NCBI RefSeq assembly: GCF_900186865.1
Contig: NZ_LT906480.1
Location: forward strand, 1,816,001 to 1,880,000
DNA: 64,000 nt
Direction of reading: 5' to 3'
DNA from: Stenotrophomonas maltophilia
GTDB lineage: Bacteria > Pseudomonadota > Gammaproteobacteria > Xanthomonadales > Xanthomonadaceae
The position numbers and the translations under genes are program-made. Below, piece after piece: positions 53,551-63,043 of the stretch; positions within the stretch are counted from its first letter, which is position 1; each line of letters starts with the position of its first letter. The notes under the pieces were generated by a model. The model saw only the letters and a list, made by a program, of their open reading frames with translations, made no database searches and was not told where the DNA came from.

Positions 53551-53650
53551 GGGGCGGTGTGGACAGGCGGGGGACGGCAAAAGCTGCTCCTGCGTGCCTC
53601 GTAGAGCGCCATCCATGGCGCTCTGCGCCCCCGCCTGCCCACACCGCCCC
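53551..53650. repeat. Compound palindrome: 23-bp inverted repeat enclosing a GTAG element
   Basis: Left arm 53551-53573 and right arm 53628-53650 pair with one mismatch (a G-T in RNA). The 54-base loop contains GTAGAGCGCCAT-CC-ATGGCGCTCT (53601-53624), itself a SMAG-type palindrome. A similarly built element is at 60592-60695. Confidence 0.75.
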
Positions 53651-53683
53651 ACCCATGACAGATTCCGGTTGTTTGCCGGGCTT

Positions 53684-53722
53684 GGGGTCGGGTCCCTCTG
53701 CTGCGCAGAGGGCTCTGACCCC
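53684..53722. repeat. Palindromic repeat (GGGGTC...GACCCC type), copy 2
   Basis: GGGGTCGGGTCCCTCTGC then GCAGAGGGCTCTGACCCC. Same design as 23218-23256; it lies 40 bp before the trhO gene. Confidence 0.72.
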
Positions 53723-53762
53723 TGAATCTGCCCGGAGGGGCGGGAGGCGCTAAAATGCCAAG

Positions 53763-54530
53763 ATGATCGCCAATACCGCTGCCTATCATTTCGCCGTCAT
53801 CGACGCTCCCCAGGCCCTGTGCGACCAGTTGCTGGCGCGTGCCGAGGCGGCGCAGTTGCGGGGCACGATCCTGGTGGCGGGCGAGGGGCTGAACCTGTTC
53901 CTGGCGGGTGCGCCGGAGGCGGTCGAGGGTTTCTACGCGGCGCTGCGTTCTGACGTGCGGTTTGCCGATATGCGGGTCAAGACCAGCTTCAGTGAACATC
54001 AGCCGTTCGCGCGGCTGAAGGCCAAGGTGAAGGACGAGATCATCAGCTTCCGCCGTGACGACGGTCAGCCGCTGGACTATCCGCGCGCGCCGGCGGTCGA
54101 TCCGGCCACGGTGCAACGCTGGTTGCGGCAGGGGCATGACGACGCCGGCAAGCCGGTGGTGATGCTCGATACCCGCAACCTGCAGGAAGTGGAGTACGGC
54201 ACCTTCAAGGATGCGCTGGTGCTGCCGATTCACAAGTTCACCGACCTGCCCGAGGCGCTGGCGCCGCACCGCGAGGCGCTGAAAGACAGCACCGTGGTCA
54301 GTTTCTGCACCGGCGGCATCCGCTGCGAGAAGGCGGCGCTGTGGATGGTCAACGACGGCATGGACAACGTGCTGCAGCTGGACGGTGGCATCCTCGGCTA
54401 CTTCGAGGAGGTGGGCGGCGAAGGCTACGAAGGCCGCTGCTTCGTGTTCGATGAGCGCGTGGCGCTGGATGCCGAGCTGAAGCCGATGGTCGACCAGCCG
54501 CTGCCGGAGCCGCGCCCCAGCGCGTTCTGA
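53763..54530 (+). CDS. trhO: tRNA uridine(34) hydroxylase TrhO (rhodanese-related, YceA type)
   Basis: A 255-residue protein: an N-terminal ferredoxin-like domain ([17 protein letters not shown]) and a C-terminal rhodanese domain with [13 protein letters not shown] and the active-site loop [12 protein letters not shown]. It makes 5-hydroxyuridine at the tRNA wobble position using oxygen. Confidence 0.93.
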   Translation: MIANTAAYHFAVIDAPQALCDQLLARAEAAQLRGTILVAGEGLNLFLAGAPEAVEGFYAALRSDVRFADMRVKTSFSEHQPFARLKAKVKDEIISFRRDDGQPLDYPRAPAVDPATVQRWLRQGHDDAGKPVVMLDTRNLQEVEYGTFKDALVLPIHKFTDLPEALAPHREALKDSTVVSFCTGGIRCEKAALWMVNDGMDNVLQLDGGILGYFEEVGGEGYEGRCFVFDERVALDAELKPMVDQPLPEPRPSAF

Positions 54531-54540
54531 CGCTTCCGCG

Positions 54541-54605
54541 GTAGAGCCGGCCGCTGGCCGGCTGCGAAGCCATCTACCTGTATGCCGGCCAGCGGCCGGC
54601 ACTAC
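54541..54605. repeat. Inverted SMAG dimer
   Basis: GTAGAGCCGGCCGCTGGCC (54541-54563) and its near reverse complement (54583-54605). Two stem-loops tail to tail, just after trhO. The same core occurs at 56335-56396 and 63044-63097. Confidence 0.85.
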
Positions 54606-54735
54606 CAATCGCGCTTGGCGCGCATCAGGGCACCCCGGATCGGCCCGGTCAGCCCTGAACCCGCCACACGGGAATCAGCATCCCGCCACCGTCACTGGCC
54701 GCGGCGCCTGGCCGACCCCATGCATGGGGGATCCT

Positions 54736-55749
54736 GTGACGGAAAAACGCCTGATGATCCCGTTGTCGATCCTTGACCTGGCCCCGGTCTGCGAGGGCAG
54801 TGACACCACCGCCGCTTTCGCCAACATGCTGGAACTGGCCCAGCACGCCGATGCGCTGGGCTACCGCCGCTACTGGTTGGCCGAACACCACAACATGCCG
54901 GGCATCGCCAGCGCGGCCACCGCCGTGCTGATCGGCCACGTGGCGGGTGGCACAAAGCGCATCCGCGTCGGTGCCGGCGGCATCATGCTGCCCAACCATG
55001 CCCCGCTGCAGGTGGCCGAGCAGTTCGGCACGCTGGCTTCGCTGTATCCGGACCGCATCGACCTCGGCCTGGGCCGTGCACCCGGTACCGACCAGCCGAC
55101 CGCGCGTGCGCTGCGCCGCTACTTCGACAGCGCCGACCAGTTCCCGCAGGACGTGCGCGAGCTGCTGCATTACTTCGAGCCGGTACAACCCGGGCAGGCG
55201 GTGCAGGCGGTTCCGGGTGGCGGCCTGCGGGTGCCGACCTGGATCCTCGGTTCGAGCCTGTTCGGTGCGCGCATGGCCGCCTCGATGGGCCTGCCGTATG
55301 CGTTCGCCTCGCACTTCGCACCCGACGCGATGGATGAAGCCGTTGCTGTATACCGGCGCGAGTTCCGCCCCTCGGCCACGCTGAAGCAGCCGCACGCGAT
55401 GCTGGCCCTGAACGTCGTTGCCAGCGACAGCGAAACCGAATCGCGGCGCCTGTTCACCAGCCAGCAGCAGAGTTTCGTGAACCTGCGTCGCGGCCGACCG
55501 GGCAAGATTCCGGCACCGATCGACGACATCGAGTCCTTCTGGGAGCCGCACGAAAAACTGGGCGTGGAGCGGGCGCTGGCCTGCACCGTGCTGGGCGATC
55601 CGCAGCAGGTGGCGGAGGGCATCGCCGCGTTCGTCGAACGGCACAAGCCCGACGAGCTGATGCTCACCGCCAACCTGTACGACCACCGCGCGCGCCTGCG
55701 CTCGTTCGAACTGACCATGCAGGCCTGGCACGCCCGCCACGCGGGCTGA
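54736..55749 (+). CDS. LLM-class flavin-dependent oxidoreductase (luciferase-like)
   Basis: A 337-residue protein: [51 protein letters not shown] and [16 protein letters not shown] are classical single-component bacterial luciferase-like motifs (MsnO8/YhbW type). A GTG start at 54736 with GGGGGA upstream is preferred; an ATG at 54724 would add four residues. Confidence 0.92.
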   Translation: MTEKRLMIPLSILDLAPVCEGSDTTAAFANMLELAQHADALGYRRYWLAEHHNMPGIASAATAVLIGHVAGGTKRIRVGAGGIMLPNHAPLQVAEQFGTLASLYPDRIDLGLGRAPGTDQPTARALRRYFDSADQFPQDVRELLHYFEPVQPGQAVQAVPGGGLRVPTWILGSSLFGARMAASMGLPYAFASHFAPDAMDEAVAVYRREFRPSATLKQPHAMLALNVVASDSETESRRLFTSQQQSFVNLRRGRPGKIPAPIDDIESFWEPHEKLGVERALACTVLGDPQQVAEGIAAFVERHKPDELMLTANLYDHRARLRSFELTMQAWHARHAG

Positions 55750-55817
55750 ACAATTGCGTCACGGCCCATTGCGGCCGAACCGCGTCTGATGGGGGCTCAT
55801 ATCGAAGGAGCCCCCAC

Positions 55818-56315
55818 ATGGCCGACACCCGTGCCGAACACATCGCCCAGCTGGCCGAACTGATCAAGGACGTGGAGGTGGCGATGTTCACCACCACCGG
55901 CGTCGATGGCCGCCTCTACAGCCGGCCGTTGGCCACCCAGCAGGTCGCCTTCGACGGTGACCTGTGGTTCGTGATCACCGGCGACAGCCCCAAGGTGGCC
56001 GAGATCGCGCTCGACCCGCGGGTCAACGTGGCGTATGCCTCGCCCTCGAAGAACACCTATGTGTCGGTGGCGGGGCGGGCACGCGTGGTCGATGATCGCG
56101 CGAAGATCGAGGAGCTGTGGTCACCGGCGATGAAGCTGTTCTTCCCCGGTGGCAAGGATGACCCCAACCTTCGCCTGATCCATGTGCGCGCCGACAGTGC
56201 CGAGTACTGGGACGGTCCGGGCACGCTGCTGGGCAAGGCGTTGACGTTCGTGCTGTCGGCGGTGCAGGACGAACCGGCGGCGCTGGCCGACAACGGTTTC
56301 ATCGATCTTCGGTGA
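55818..56315 (+). CDS. Pyridoxamine-5'-phosphate-oxidase-like (general stress protein 26 type)
   Basis: A 165-residue FMN-binding split barrel: EVAMFTTTGVDGRLYSRPL, LWFVITGDSPKVAEI, YVSVAGRARVV and KLFFPGGKDDPNLRLI. AAGGAG precedes the ATG at 55818. Such proteins bind FMN/FAD and are linked to stress or host interaction in xanthomonads. Confidence 0.92.
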   Translation: MADTRAEHIAQLAELIKDVEVAMFTTTGVDGRLYSRPLATQQVAFDGDLWFVITGDSPKVAEIALDPRVNVAYASPSKNTYVSVAGRARVVDDRAKIEELWSPAMKLFFPGGKDDPNLRLIHVRADSAEYWDGPGTLLGKALTFVLSAVQDEPAALADNGFIDLR

Positions 56316-56334
56316 TGACCGATGTCCGGTATGG

Positions 56335-56396
56335 GTAGTGCCGGCCGCTGGCCGGCAAACCTGGAAACGTGGCAGCCGGCCAGCGGCCGGCTCTAC
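56335..56396. repeat. Inverted SMAG dimer
   Basis: GTAGTGCCGGCCGCTGGCC (56335-56357) and its near reverse complement (56374-56396), between convergent genes. Confidence 0.85.
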
Positions 56397-56407
56397 CGGA
56401 TTCCGGA

Positions 56408-57067
56408 TCAGAACCAGCGGTGGAACAGCTCCACCGTATAACCCACCAGCTGCCCCGAACTGAAACCGAAGAAGGCGATCGCTGCCACGGCGGCGATCCA
56501 GTTGAACAGCATCAGCGCGCCATCGCGTTCCAGCAGCGCCAGCGAGAACAGCAGCAGCTGGAAGCCGAACAGGAAATTGGTGAAGGGAATCGGCAACGAC
56601 AGCAGCAGGCCCAGCAGCACCAGCAGCAGGCCGGTGAAGGCGTGCGCCATCAGCGGTGTCAGCAGTTGCGGCAGGCGGGGTTTCAGCATCTTGTCCAGGC
56701 GCCGCAGCGGTCGGTCGATGCGGTCCAGGAAACGATGCATGGTGCCGCGCTTCGGCCCGCGGCGGGCGATGAAGCCGGGCAGCCAGGGCCGGCGCAGGCA
56801 GAACAGCATCTGCAGGCCGATCAGGACCACCAGTGGGCCGCTGACCGCGCCGCCCATGCCCGGGATCGGGATGAACGACGGTAGGATCGCCACGAACAGG
56901 AACACGCCGAACGCGCTCTGCTGCAGGTTGCCGAGGATCTGGCCCAGCGGCATGTGCTCGGCGGGATCGCCAGAGGCGAACATCTCCAGCAGGGTACGGA
57001 TGCCCTCGTTGCGGTAGGCCGGGCGTTCGTCGCCCGGACCGTTGCCGGCCTCAGGCGGTGAGCTCAT
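56408..57067 (-). CDS. ExoD-like exopolysaccharide synthesis protein
   Basis: A 219-residue inner-membrane protein with FVAILPSFIPIPGMGGAVSGPLVV, then LLLVLLGLLLSLPIPFTNFLF, the ExoD family pattern. Start 57067 overlaps the end of the CNNM gene by 17 bp, so the two are translated together. Its exact role is unknown even in rhizobia. Confidence 0.88.
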   Translation of the reverse strand: MSSPPEAGNGPGDERPAYRNEGIRTLLEMFASGDPAEHMPLGQILGNLQQSAFGVFLFVAILPSFIPIPGMGGAVSGPLVVLIGLQMLFCLRRPWLPGFIARRGPKRGTMHRFLDRIDRPLRRLDKMLKPRLPQLLTPLMAHAFTGLLLVLLGLLLSLPIPFTNFLFGFQLLLFSLALLERDGALMLFNWIAAVAAIAFFGFSSGQLVGYTVELFHRWF

Positions 57068-58364
57068 CGGCCTGCTCGTCGGACAACGTGCGCAGCAGCA
57101 GCTTGTCCACGCGCGCACCATCCAGGTCAACCACTTCGAAGCGCCAGCCCGCCCAGTCGAAGTACTCGCCTGCGTGCGGAATGCGGCCGAAGTAATGGAT
57201 GCACATGCCGGCCAGCGTGTAGTAGTCGCCGTCCTCGGCGTCGGGCAGGTCGTTGCTGCCGATCAGTTCGCGCACGTCTTCGATCGGCAGCGAGCCGTCC
57301 ACCAGCAGCGAGCCGTCTTCGCGGGTCACCACCAGCGCGTCCTCGTCGGCGTTCTCCACCGCCTGCAGGCGGCCGACCACCGCGCCCATCAGGTCGCTGA
57401 TGGTCACCAGGCCCTGGATCTCGCCGTACTCGTCCACCACCAGTGCCATCGACTGCTGTTCCTCGCGGAAGATTTCCAGCAGCTTCATCGCGTGGGTCGA
57501 TTCGGAGACGTACAGGGGTTCGCGCAGGGTCTGGAAGAGCGCGTTGTCACCGCGCGCCATGCGCGTGGCCAGCGATTTCAGTTCGAGCACGCCGACCACG
57601 TCCATGTCGTTGTCGCGGTACACCGGGTACCGGGAGAACTCGTGTTCGGCCATGATTTCCAGGTTGCGCTCCAGCCCGGCCTGGGTATCCAGCCACGCGA
57701 TGCGGTTGCGCGGGGTCATCAGGCTGTCGGCGGTGCGGTCGCCCAGGCGCATGACGCGGTTCATCATGTCGCGCTCGTGGGCATCGATCACGCCGGCCTC
57801 GTGGCTTTCGGCGACCAGCATGCGGATCTCTTCTTCGGTCACCGAGGCGACTTCATCCTTGCCCAGGCCGAACAGGCGCAGCACCAGCTGGGTGGTTTTG
57901 GACAGCAGCCAGACGAAGGGCAGGGCGAGCTTGGCCAGCCAGCTCATCGGCATCGCGACCAGGCCGGCAATGGCCTCCGAACGGGTCAGCGCCAGGCGCT
58001 TGGGCACCAGTTCGCCGAAGATCAGCGTGATGAAGGTGATCAGGCTGACCGCCAGCGCGGTACCGATGTTGCCGGCATAGGCAAAGCCCGGCATCAGGCC
58101 CTGGATCCAGCCGGCGAAGGCTTCGCCCAGCGCTTCACCGCCGAGGTAGCCGGTCAGCACGCCGATCACGGTGATGCCGATCTGCACGGTGGACAGGAAG
58201 CTCTCCGGCTTCTCGGACAGCTCCAGCGCCTTGGCCGCGCGCTTGGAGGTGGCGGCCATCTGCTTCAGGCGGCTCTTGCGCGAGGTCATGACCGACATCT
58301 CGGACATGGCGAAGAAGCCGTTCAGCAGAACAAGCGCAAAGACAATCAGGATCATTTCAAACAC
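57051..58364 (-). CDS. CNNM/CorC-type transporter (hemolysin family)
   Basis: A 437-residue protein with an N-terminal DUF21 domain (three to four helices; LVLLNGFFAMSEMSVMTSRKSRL), two CBS domains (PRNRIAWLDTQAGLERNLEI; LREPLYVSESTHAMKLLEIF) and a C-terminal CorC_HlyC domain (DGSLPIEDVRELIG). Relatives move Mg2+/Co2+ or act in magnesium efflux. The old name hemolysin does not imply toxicity. Confidence 0.94.
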   Translation of the reverse strand: MFEMILIVFALVLLNGFFAMSEMSVMTSRKSRLKQMAATSKRAAKALELSEKPESFLSTVQIGITVIGVLTGYLGGEALGEAFAGWIQGLMPGFAYAGNIGTALAVSLITFITLIFGELVPKRLALTRSEAIAGLVAMPMSWLAKLALPFVWLLSKTTQLVLRLFGLGKDEVASVTEEEIRMLVAESHEAGVIDAHERDMMNRVMRLGDRTADSLMTPRNRIAWLDTQAGLERNLEIMAEHEFSRYPVYRDNDMDVVGVLELKSLATRMARGDNALFQTLREPLYVSESTHAMKLLEIFREEQQSMALVVDEYGEIQGLVTISDLMGAVVGRLQAVENADEDALVVTREDGSLLVDGSLPIEDVRELIGSNDLPDAEDGDYYTLAGMCIHYFGRIPHAGEYFDWAGWRFEVVDLDGARVDKLLLRTLSDEQADELTA

Positions 58365-58584
58365 GGGCGTCGTCCCCGGTTGGTGGCAGGGAGGGCGGGT
58401 GCTTGCGATGGCGGCAGGCGCTCAGGAACGGGGTCCGGCGCGGCGCTGGGGGATAAGGGTCGTCGTCCATAGGATGCGCCCGAAGGCGCGCTGGCATCTT
58501 AGCAAAGGGGCGTGGCAGGGTGGCAACCGCCTGTTCAGGTTTGGGGTTCCGAGTCCCGGAAAGGGTGCGGGGATACCCGAGATG

Positions 58585-58609
58585 GTCATCTAGCCGTCAT
58601 AATTCCGTC
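58585..58609. promoter_or_regulatory. Candidate Pho box overlapping a -10
   Basis: GTCAT at 58585 and 58596, and GTC at 58607: direct repeats every 11 bp (CCGTCAT pattern), as in PhoB sites. CATAAT (58598-58603), a likely -10, lies inside the array, 45 bp before the DUF47 gene. Such an overlap would suit repression. Confidence 0.5.
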
Positions 58610-58647
58610 TGGTGCCGTCCTTCCCGCGACGGCTGACAGGTTTCTCA

Positions 58648-59274
58648 ATGTTCTCTCTGCAGACCATTTTCGGTTCCGGCAAACAGTTCTACACCCTGCT
58701 CGATGAGGCCGCCGTCGCGGCCTCCGACGCCGCCAAGGCGCTGCATTCCATGCTGCGCGAGGCCGACCGCCAGCCCGCGCTGGACGCCTTCAAGCTGGCC
58801 CGCCTGCGCGAGCGCGCGGCCTCGGACAAGATCAGCCAGGCGCTGGTGGACAGTTTCATGACCCCGATCGAGCGCGAAGACATCGAAGCGCTGGGCTCGG
58901 CGCTGTACAAGATCCCCAAGCAGATCGAGAAGTTCGCCGATCGCTATTCGCTGGCCACGACCCACCTGGAGCACATCGACTTCGCGCCGCGCGCGGCGAT
59001 GCTGGAACAGGCCGCCGGCGTGGTGGTGGAGATGGTGGCCGACCTGCGCCACATGAACCTGGACCGGATGACCGCGCTGAACGAGAAGCTGCGCTCGCTG
59101 GAAAACGAGGCCGACCGCCTGATGCTCGAGCTGTACCGCGACATCTATTCCGGCCGCCTGGACAACCTGCAGATGTTCCTGCTGAAGGAGTTCTTCGAGA
59201 TCCTGGAAAAGGCCATCGACCGTTGCCGCGAGGCCGGCGTGGTTGCTTACCAGATCGTCTTGAAGAACAGCTGA
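58648..59274 (+). CDS. DUF47/PhoU-like phosphate transport accessory protein
   Basis: A 208-residue all-helical protein (FSLQTIFGSGKQFYTLLDEA; MTPIEREDIEALGSALYKIP; DLRHMNLDRMTALNEKLRSLENEAD with breaks). This is the YkaA/DUF47 family, found beside Pit transporters and needed for or regulating low-affinity phosphate uptake. The Pit gene follows by 13 bp. Confidence 0.94.
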   Translation: MFSLQTIFGSGKQFYTLLDEAAVAASDAAKALHSMLREADRQPALDAFKLARLRERAASDKISQALVDSFMTPIEREDIEALGSALYKIPKQIEKFADRYSLATTHLEHIDFAPRAAMLEQAAGVVVEMVADLRHMNLDRMTALNEKLRSLENEADRLMLELYRDIYSGRLDNLQMFLLKEFFEILEKAIDRCREAGVVAYQIVLKNS

Positions 59275-59287
59275 CGGACGCCGCCGC

Positions 59288-60409
59288 ATGTTGACCCTTG
59301 TCCTGGTGGTGATCCTGGCCGCACTCGTCTTCGAGTTCATCAACGGCTTCCACGACACCGCCAATTCCATTGCCACCGTGGTCGCGACCAAGGTGCTCTC
59401 GCCCGGCTGGGCGGTGATGCTGGCCGCCTTCATGAACCTCATCGGTGCGCTGACCGGCACCGCGGTGGCGCTGACCATCGCTTCGGGCCTGCTCAACACC
59501 AACGTGGTCGAGGTCACCCCGCAGGTGATCCTGTGCGCGCTGCTGGGCGGCATCATCTGGAACCTGATCACCTGGTGGAAGGGCCTGCCGTCCTCGTCCT
59601 CGCATGCGCTGATCGGTGGCCTCTGCGGCGCCGGCCTAGCGGCGGCCCACAACAACTGGGACGCGCTGATCTGGTCCGAGCGCCTGGGCAGCTGGGCGCA
59701 GAACAAGGGCCTGCTGTGGAAGGTGTTCGTGCCGATGATCACCTCGCCGATCGCCGGTTTCCTGCTCGGCATCGTGGTGATGGTGCTGCTGTGGGGCCTG
59801 ATCGCCGGCCTGGCCAGGATCGGTGGCGCCATCGGTCGCCTGGCCCGCCCACGCATCGTCAATGCATTCTTCGGCAAGGCCCAGATCGCCTCGGCGGCCT
59901 ACATGGGCTTCGCCCACGGCCACAACGATGCGCAGAAGACCATGGGCATCATCGCCATGACCCTGATCGGTGCCGAGGCCACCGGCGCACTGGATGACCT
60001 GCCGTCCTGGCTGGCCTTCATGCACCCGGACGCCCACGCCGGTGACGGCATCGCGATGTGGATCGTGCTGACCTGTGCGGTTGTGATGGCCGCCGGTACC
60101 GCTTCGGGCGGCTGGAAGATCATCAAGACCCTGGGCCACAAGATGGTCAAGCTGCACCCGATCCACGGCTTCGCCGCGGAGACCAGCTCGGCCACCATCC
60201 TGACCCTGGCCGCCCACTTCGGCATGCCGGTCTCGACCACGCACAGCATCTCCACCGCGATCATGGGCGTCGGCTTCGCCAAGAACCCGCGCTCGCTGAA
60301 GTTCGGCGTGATCGAACGCATCGTCTGGGCCTGGATCCTGACCATCCCGGCAGCCGGCGGCTGTGCGTACCTGATCCTGAAGCTGTTCGAGCTGTTCGGC
60401 TGGACCTGA
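59288..60409 (+). CDS. pit: Low-affinity inorganic phosphate transporter (Pit family)
   Basis: A 373-residue inner-membrane protein with about ten helices. The duplicated PiT signature is present: FEFINGFHDTANSIATVVAT near the N-terminus and GFAHGHNDAQKTMGI in the middle. It imports metal-phosphate with protons. It is an operon with the DUF47 gene. Confidence 0.96.
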   Translation: MLTLVLVVILAALVFEFINGFHDTANSIATVVATKVLSPGWAVMLAAFMNLIGALTGTAVALTIASGLLNTNVVEVTPQVILCALLGGIIWNLITWWKGLPSSSSHALIGGLCGAGLAAAHNNWDALIWSERLGSWAQNKGLLWKVFVPMITSPIAGFLLGIVVMVLLWGLIAGLARIGGAIGRLARPRIVNAFFGKAQIASAAYMGFAHGHNDAQKTMGIIAMTLIGAEATGALDDLPSWLAFMHPDAHAGDGIAMWIVLTCAVVMAAGTASGGWKIIKTLGHKMVKLHPIHGFAAETSSATILTLAAHFGMPVSTTHSISTAIMGVGFAKNPRSLKFGVIERIVWAWILTIPAAGGCAYLILKLFELFGWT

Positions 60410-60432
60410 TCGCTACGCCAGCGTTGCAAACG

Positions 60433-60463
60433 AAAAAGCCCGCCGGTATCCGGCGGGCTTTTT
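60433..60463 (+). terminator. Intrinsic terminator of the DUF47-pit operon
   Basis: AAAAAGCCCGCCGG / CCGGCGGGCTTTTT with a TAT loop; a strong bidirectional-type terminator. Confidence 0.88.
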
Positions 60464-60492
60464 CATGCGCAGAGAATTCTTCCGCACACATC

Positions 60493-60565
60493 GTGTCGAC
60501 CAAGGTCGACACCTACCAGAGCAGAAACAGGGATCCGGTCCCGCGCCGACCAACGGTCGGCACCC
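60493..60565. repeat. Two GTAG/GTGG palindromes
   Basis: On the minus strand GTAGGTGTCGACC-TTGGTCGACAC (60493-60516) and a related GTGGGTGCCGACC...GGTCGGC (60545-60565). Same architecture as other SMAG elements but with different stems. This is part of a gene-free 366-bp stretch (60410-60775) between pit and the peptidase. Confidence 0.7.
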
Positions 60566-60591
60566 ACCAACAGCAGCAGGAACCTGTCAGC

Positions 60592-60695
60592 GGCGGGGTG
60601 GGGTGGGGTTGCAGGACCGTTGGCGCCATGGATGGCGCCATCGAGCCCCCAGGGACGGGTTTACGGCGTGTCCTGCATATCCACCCCACCTCGCC
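60592..60695. repeat. Compound palindrome: 26-bp inverted repeat enclosing a palindrome
   Basis: Arms 60592-60617 and 60670-60695 pair with few mismatches; the loop contains the perfect palindrome TGGCGCCAT-GG-ATGGCGCCA (60621-60640). Same nested design as 53551-53650, with other sequence in the arms. Confidence 0.65.
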
Positions 60696-60775
60696 AGCCC
60701 CCAGGAAGCCCGCTTTTGCAGTTGCAGTGGCCGTGGCAGTCAGCGGGTGCCGGGCCGCAGGCCCGGCCGAACCCC

Positions 60776-62272
60776 TCAATTACGCTGGAACAGCGCCTGC
60801 ACATCCTTGCGGAACGCCGCCTGGCTGTCCGCCCGGCTGTAGAACATGTGCCCGCCCGGATAGCTCCGCACCTGCACCCGGTCCGGGTTGCTGCCCATCG
60901 CCGGCATCTGGTCCACCGTCAGGATCGAACCCATGAACGGGCACGACAGGTCGTTCCAGCCATGCACGATCAGCACCTGCAGATGCGGATCGATCGCCAC
61001 CGCCTGGCGCAGCTGGGTCACCGCACCCTGGCGCAGCTCGCCGTTGCGGTCCCACAAACGATTCACGTCGTAGTTCAGCGCCTGGTAGCGTGCATCCACC
61101 TTCCAGCCGACCACGTGCGTCACGAAGTCGACCATCGCCGTGGTGGTCGGCGCAATGATGCTGTCCAGCAGCGGATCATTGGCGCGCTGCTCCGGGTCAT
61201 TCGGGAATGGATCGAACGCGGTCACATTGGAGTCGTAGCGGCTGCCCAGCGTGCCCTTGTCGCGGAATACCTCGCGCAGGTAGGCCTGGGTTTCCAGGCG
61301 GCCACCGGCACGGCGCACGAACTGCGGGTCAAGCCCGGTCAGCTCGGTCACCCGGCGCAGCATCGCCTCGGTCGCCTGCGGATCGCTGCGGCCCTTCATC
61401 AACGCGGTGGCGTAATCGCCACGGGTGTACTCCACCACCTCGCGCATTGCCGCGTCGGTGAGCCTGCCCTGGCGCTCCAGGTGCGCCGCGGCGATCGACG
61501 GCAGCGTCTGCATCCAAGCCATCGGCGAGACGTCGGCGTTGTCTTCCAGCGTCGGGCTCAGGTACGGCGAGACCAGCACCAGGCCGTTCATCGCCACGCC
61601 CAGCCGGGTCTGCAGGAAATGGGTGATGCGCGGGCCGCGATAGCCGCCGTAGCTCTCGCCAGTCAGGTACTTGCGTGACGCCATGCGCTGATTGCGCAGC
61701 AGCCAGTCGTAGATCGAGCGCGACAGGTACTCGATGTCGGCGCCGGGGTTGTACAGCTGCTTCTTCGCCTCGTCATCGCCGATGCGCGCGCGGCTGAAAC
61801 CAGTGCCGACCGGGTCGATGAATACCAGGTCGGTGAAATCCAGCCAGGTGCCCGGGTTGTCATGCAGGGTGGCGGGCGCCGAGGCGCTGTCGCCTTCCGA
61901 ACCGAAGGTGACCACCTTGGGCCCGATCGCGCCCATGTTGAGGTACACCGACGAGGCACCGGGGCCGCCATTGAGCGCGAACGTCACCGGCCGGTCCTTG
62001 CCCGGCATCGTGTACGCAGTGAACACCACATCGGCGATGACCTTGCCCTTCTCATCGCGCACCGGCAGGGTGCCGACGGTGGCGGTGTAGTCCAGGGTGC
62101 GGCCGGCCAGGCGCATGCTCTGGCGCGTCGACGCATCGGCGGGCAGCGCAGGCGCGTCGGTCCTGTCGTCTTTCGAATCGGGCTTGGTGTCAGCGGCGGG
62201 CGCGGCCAGCACGCTGGTGGGGGCGATGAGCAGGCCGACGCAGAGCGCGGCAGTGTGCAGCAGGGACTTCAT
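60776..62272 (-). CDS. Secreted S10-family serine carboxypeptidase-like peptidase
   Basis: A 498-residue protein with signal peptide (cleavage after VLA). NGGPGASS (about 101-108) is the oxyanion site, TGESYGGYRGP holds the nucleophile Ser207, IVHGWNDLSCPF the Asp and YPGGHMFY the His. Removes C-terminal residues; periplasmic or secreted. Start 62272 gives the signal peptide; the open frame continues upstream without coding character. Confidence 0.93.
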   Translation of the reverse strand: MKSLLHTAALCVGLLIAPTSVLAAPAADTKPDSKDDRTDAPALPADASTRQSMRLAGRTLDYTATVGTLPVRDEKGKVIADVVFTAYTMPGKDRPVTFALNGGPGASSVYLNMGAIGPKVVTFGSEGDSASAPATLHDNPGTWLDFTDLVFIDPVGTGFSRARIGDDEAKKQLYNPGADIEYLSRSIYDWLLRNQRMASRKYLTGESYGGYRGPRITHFLQTRLGVAMNGLVLVSPYLSPTLEDNADVSPMAWMQTLPSIAAAHLERQGRLTDAAMREVVEYTRGDYATALMKGRSDPQATEAMLRRVTELTGLDPQFVRRAGGRLETQAYLREVFRDKGTLGSRYDSNVTAFDPFPNDPEQRANDPLLDSIIAPTTTAMVDFVTHVVGWKVDARYQALNYDVNRLWDRNGELRQGAVTQLRQAVAIDPHLQVLIVHGWNDLSCPFMGSILTVDQMPAMGSNPDRVQVRSYPGGHMFYSRADSQAAFRKDVQALFQRN

Positions 62273-62382
62273 GGCACCGGATCGGCAGCGGAAGGGGGTT
62301 CCGATGCTAGGCCGGTGGAGTGCCATGCCGTATGTGTCCAAAGGCATGGCCACGTTCTGCAGCGGCTTGCGGCCAGATTGGA

Positions 62383-62976
62383 TCAAACGGGCAGGGCGGC
62401 TGCCGCTTCGTCGTTGGCCAGCAGGCCATAGACGGCCGAGTCCGAAAGCTCGCCCTGGATGCGCCAACGCTGGCGCAGCACCCCCTCGCGGTGGAAGCCG
62501 AGGCGGTCAAGCACATGTGCCGAGGGTACGTTGCGTGGATCGATCTCGGCTTCGATGCGGTGAAGGTGCAGGGTGTGGAACAGATAGCCCAGCATCTGCT
62601 GCAGGGCCTCATGCATGTAGCCCTGGCCCTGGCGGTCGGGCGCCAGCAGATAGCCGATCTCGGCCCGCATGGCCTCACGATCAATGGCGAATGCGACGCA
62701 GACGCCCAGCAGTGGGCCGTTGGGTGATTCGCGCAGGGCCAGCTTCAACTGGGTGCCGATCGCGTGCGCGGCAAGGTCGTCGTCGATCTGTTCGCGGGCT
62801 TCGGCCGGTCGTGTCCAGGCCGGATGGTTCCACCAGCGCATCACGTCCGGATTGGATTGCAGCGCGAACAGCGCGGCCGCGTCGTCACGGCGGATCGGGC
62901 TCAGCACCAACCGCGCGCTGTGCAGCGGCAGGGCGGGGAACAGCAGCGAGTGGCTGGCCAATACGATGGTCCACAC
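62383..62976 (-). CDS. GNAT-family N-acetyltransferase (RimJ/RimL type)
   Basis: A 197-residue protein: LPLHSARLVLSPIRRDDAAA, AEIGYLLAPDRQGQGYMHEAL (motif A) and VLDRLGFHREGVLRQRW are RimJ/RimL-like. The N-terminal 15 residues (MWTIVLASHSLLFPA) may not belong to the domain, so the start is uncertain. Confidence 0.9.
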   Translation of the reverse strand: MWTIVLASHSLLFPALPLHSARLVLSPIRRDDAAALFALQSNPDVMRWWNHPAWTRPAEAREQIDDDLAAHAIGTQLKLALRESPNGPLLGVCVAFAIDREAMRAEIGYLLAPDRQGQGYMHEALQQMLGYLFHTLHLHRIEAEIDPRNVPSAHVLDRLGFHREGVLRQRWRIQGELSDSAVYGLLANDEAAAALPV

Positions 62977-63043
62977 GGGTGGACGCGCATTATGCCGTCG
63001 CCGGGTTTGCCGATGGCGGCGTAATGCCAGGGCGCATGAACCG

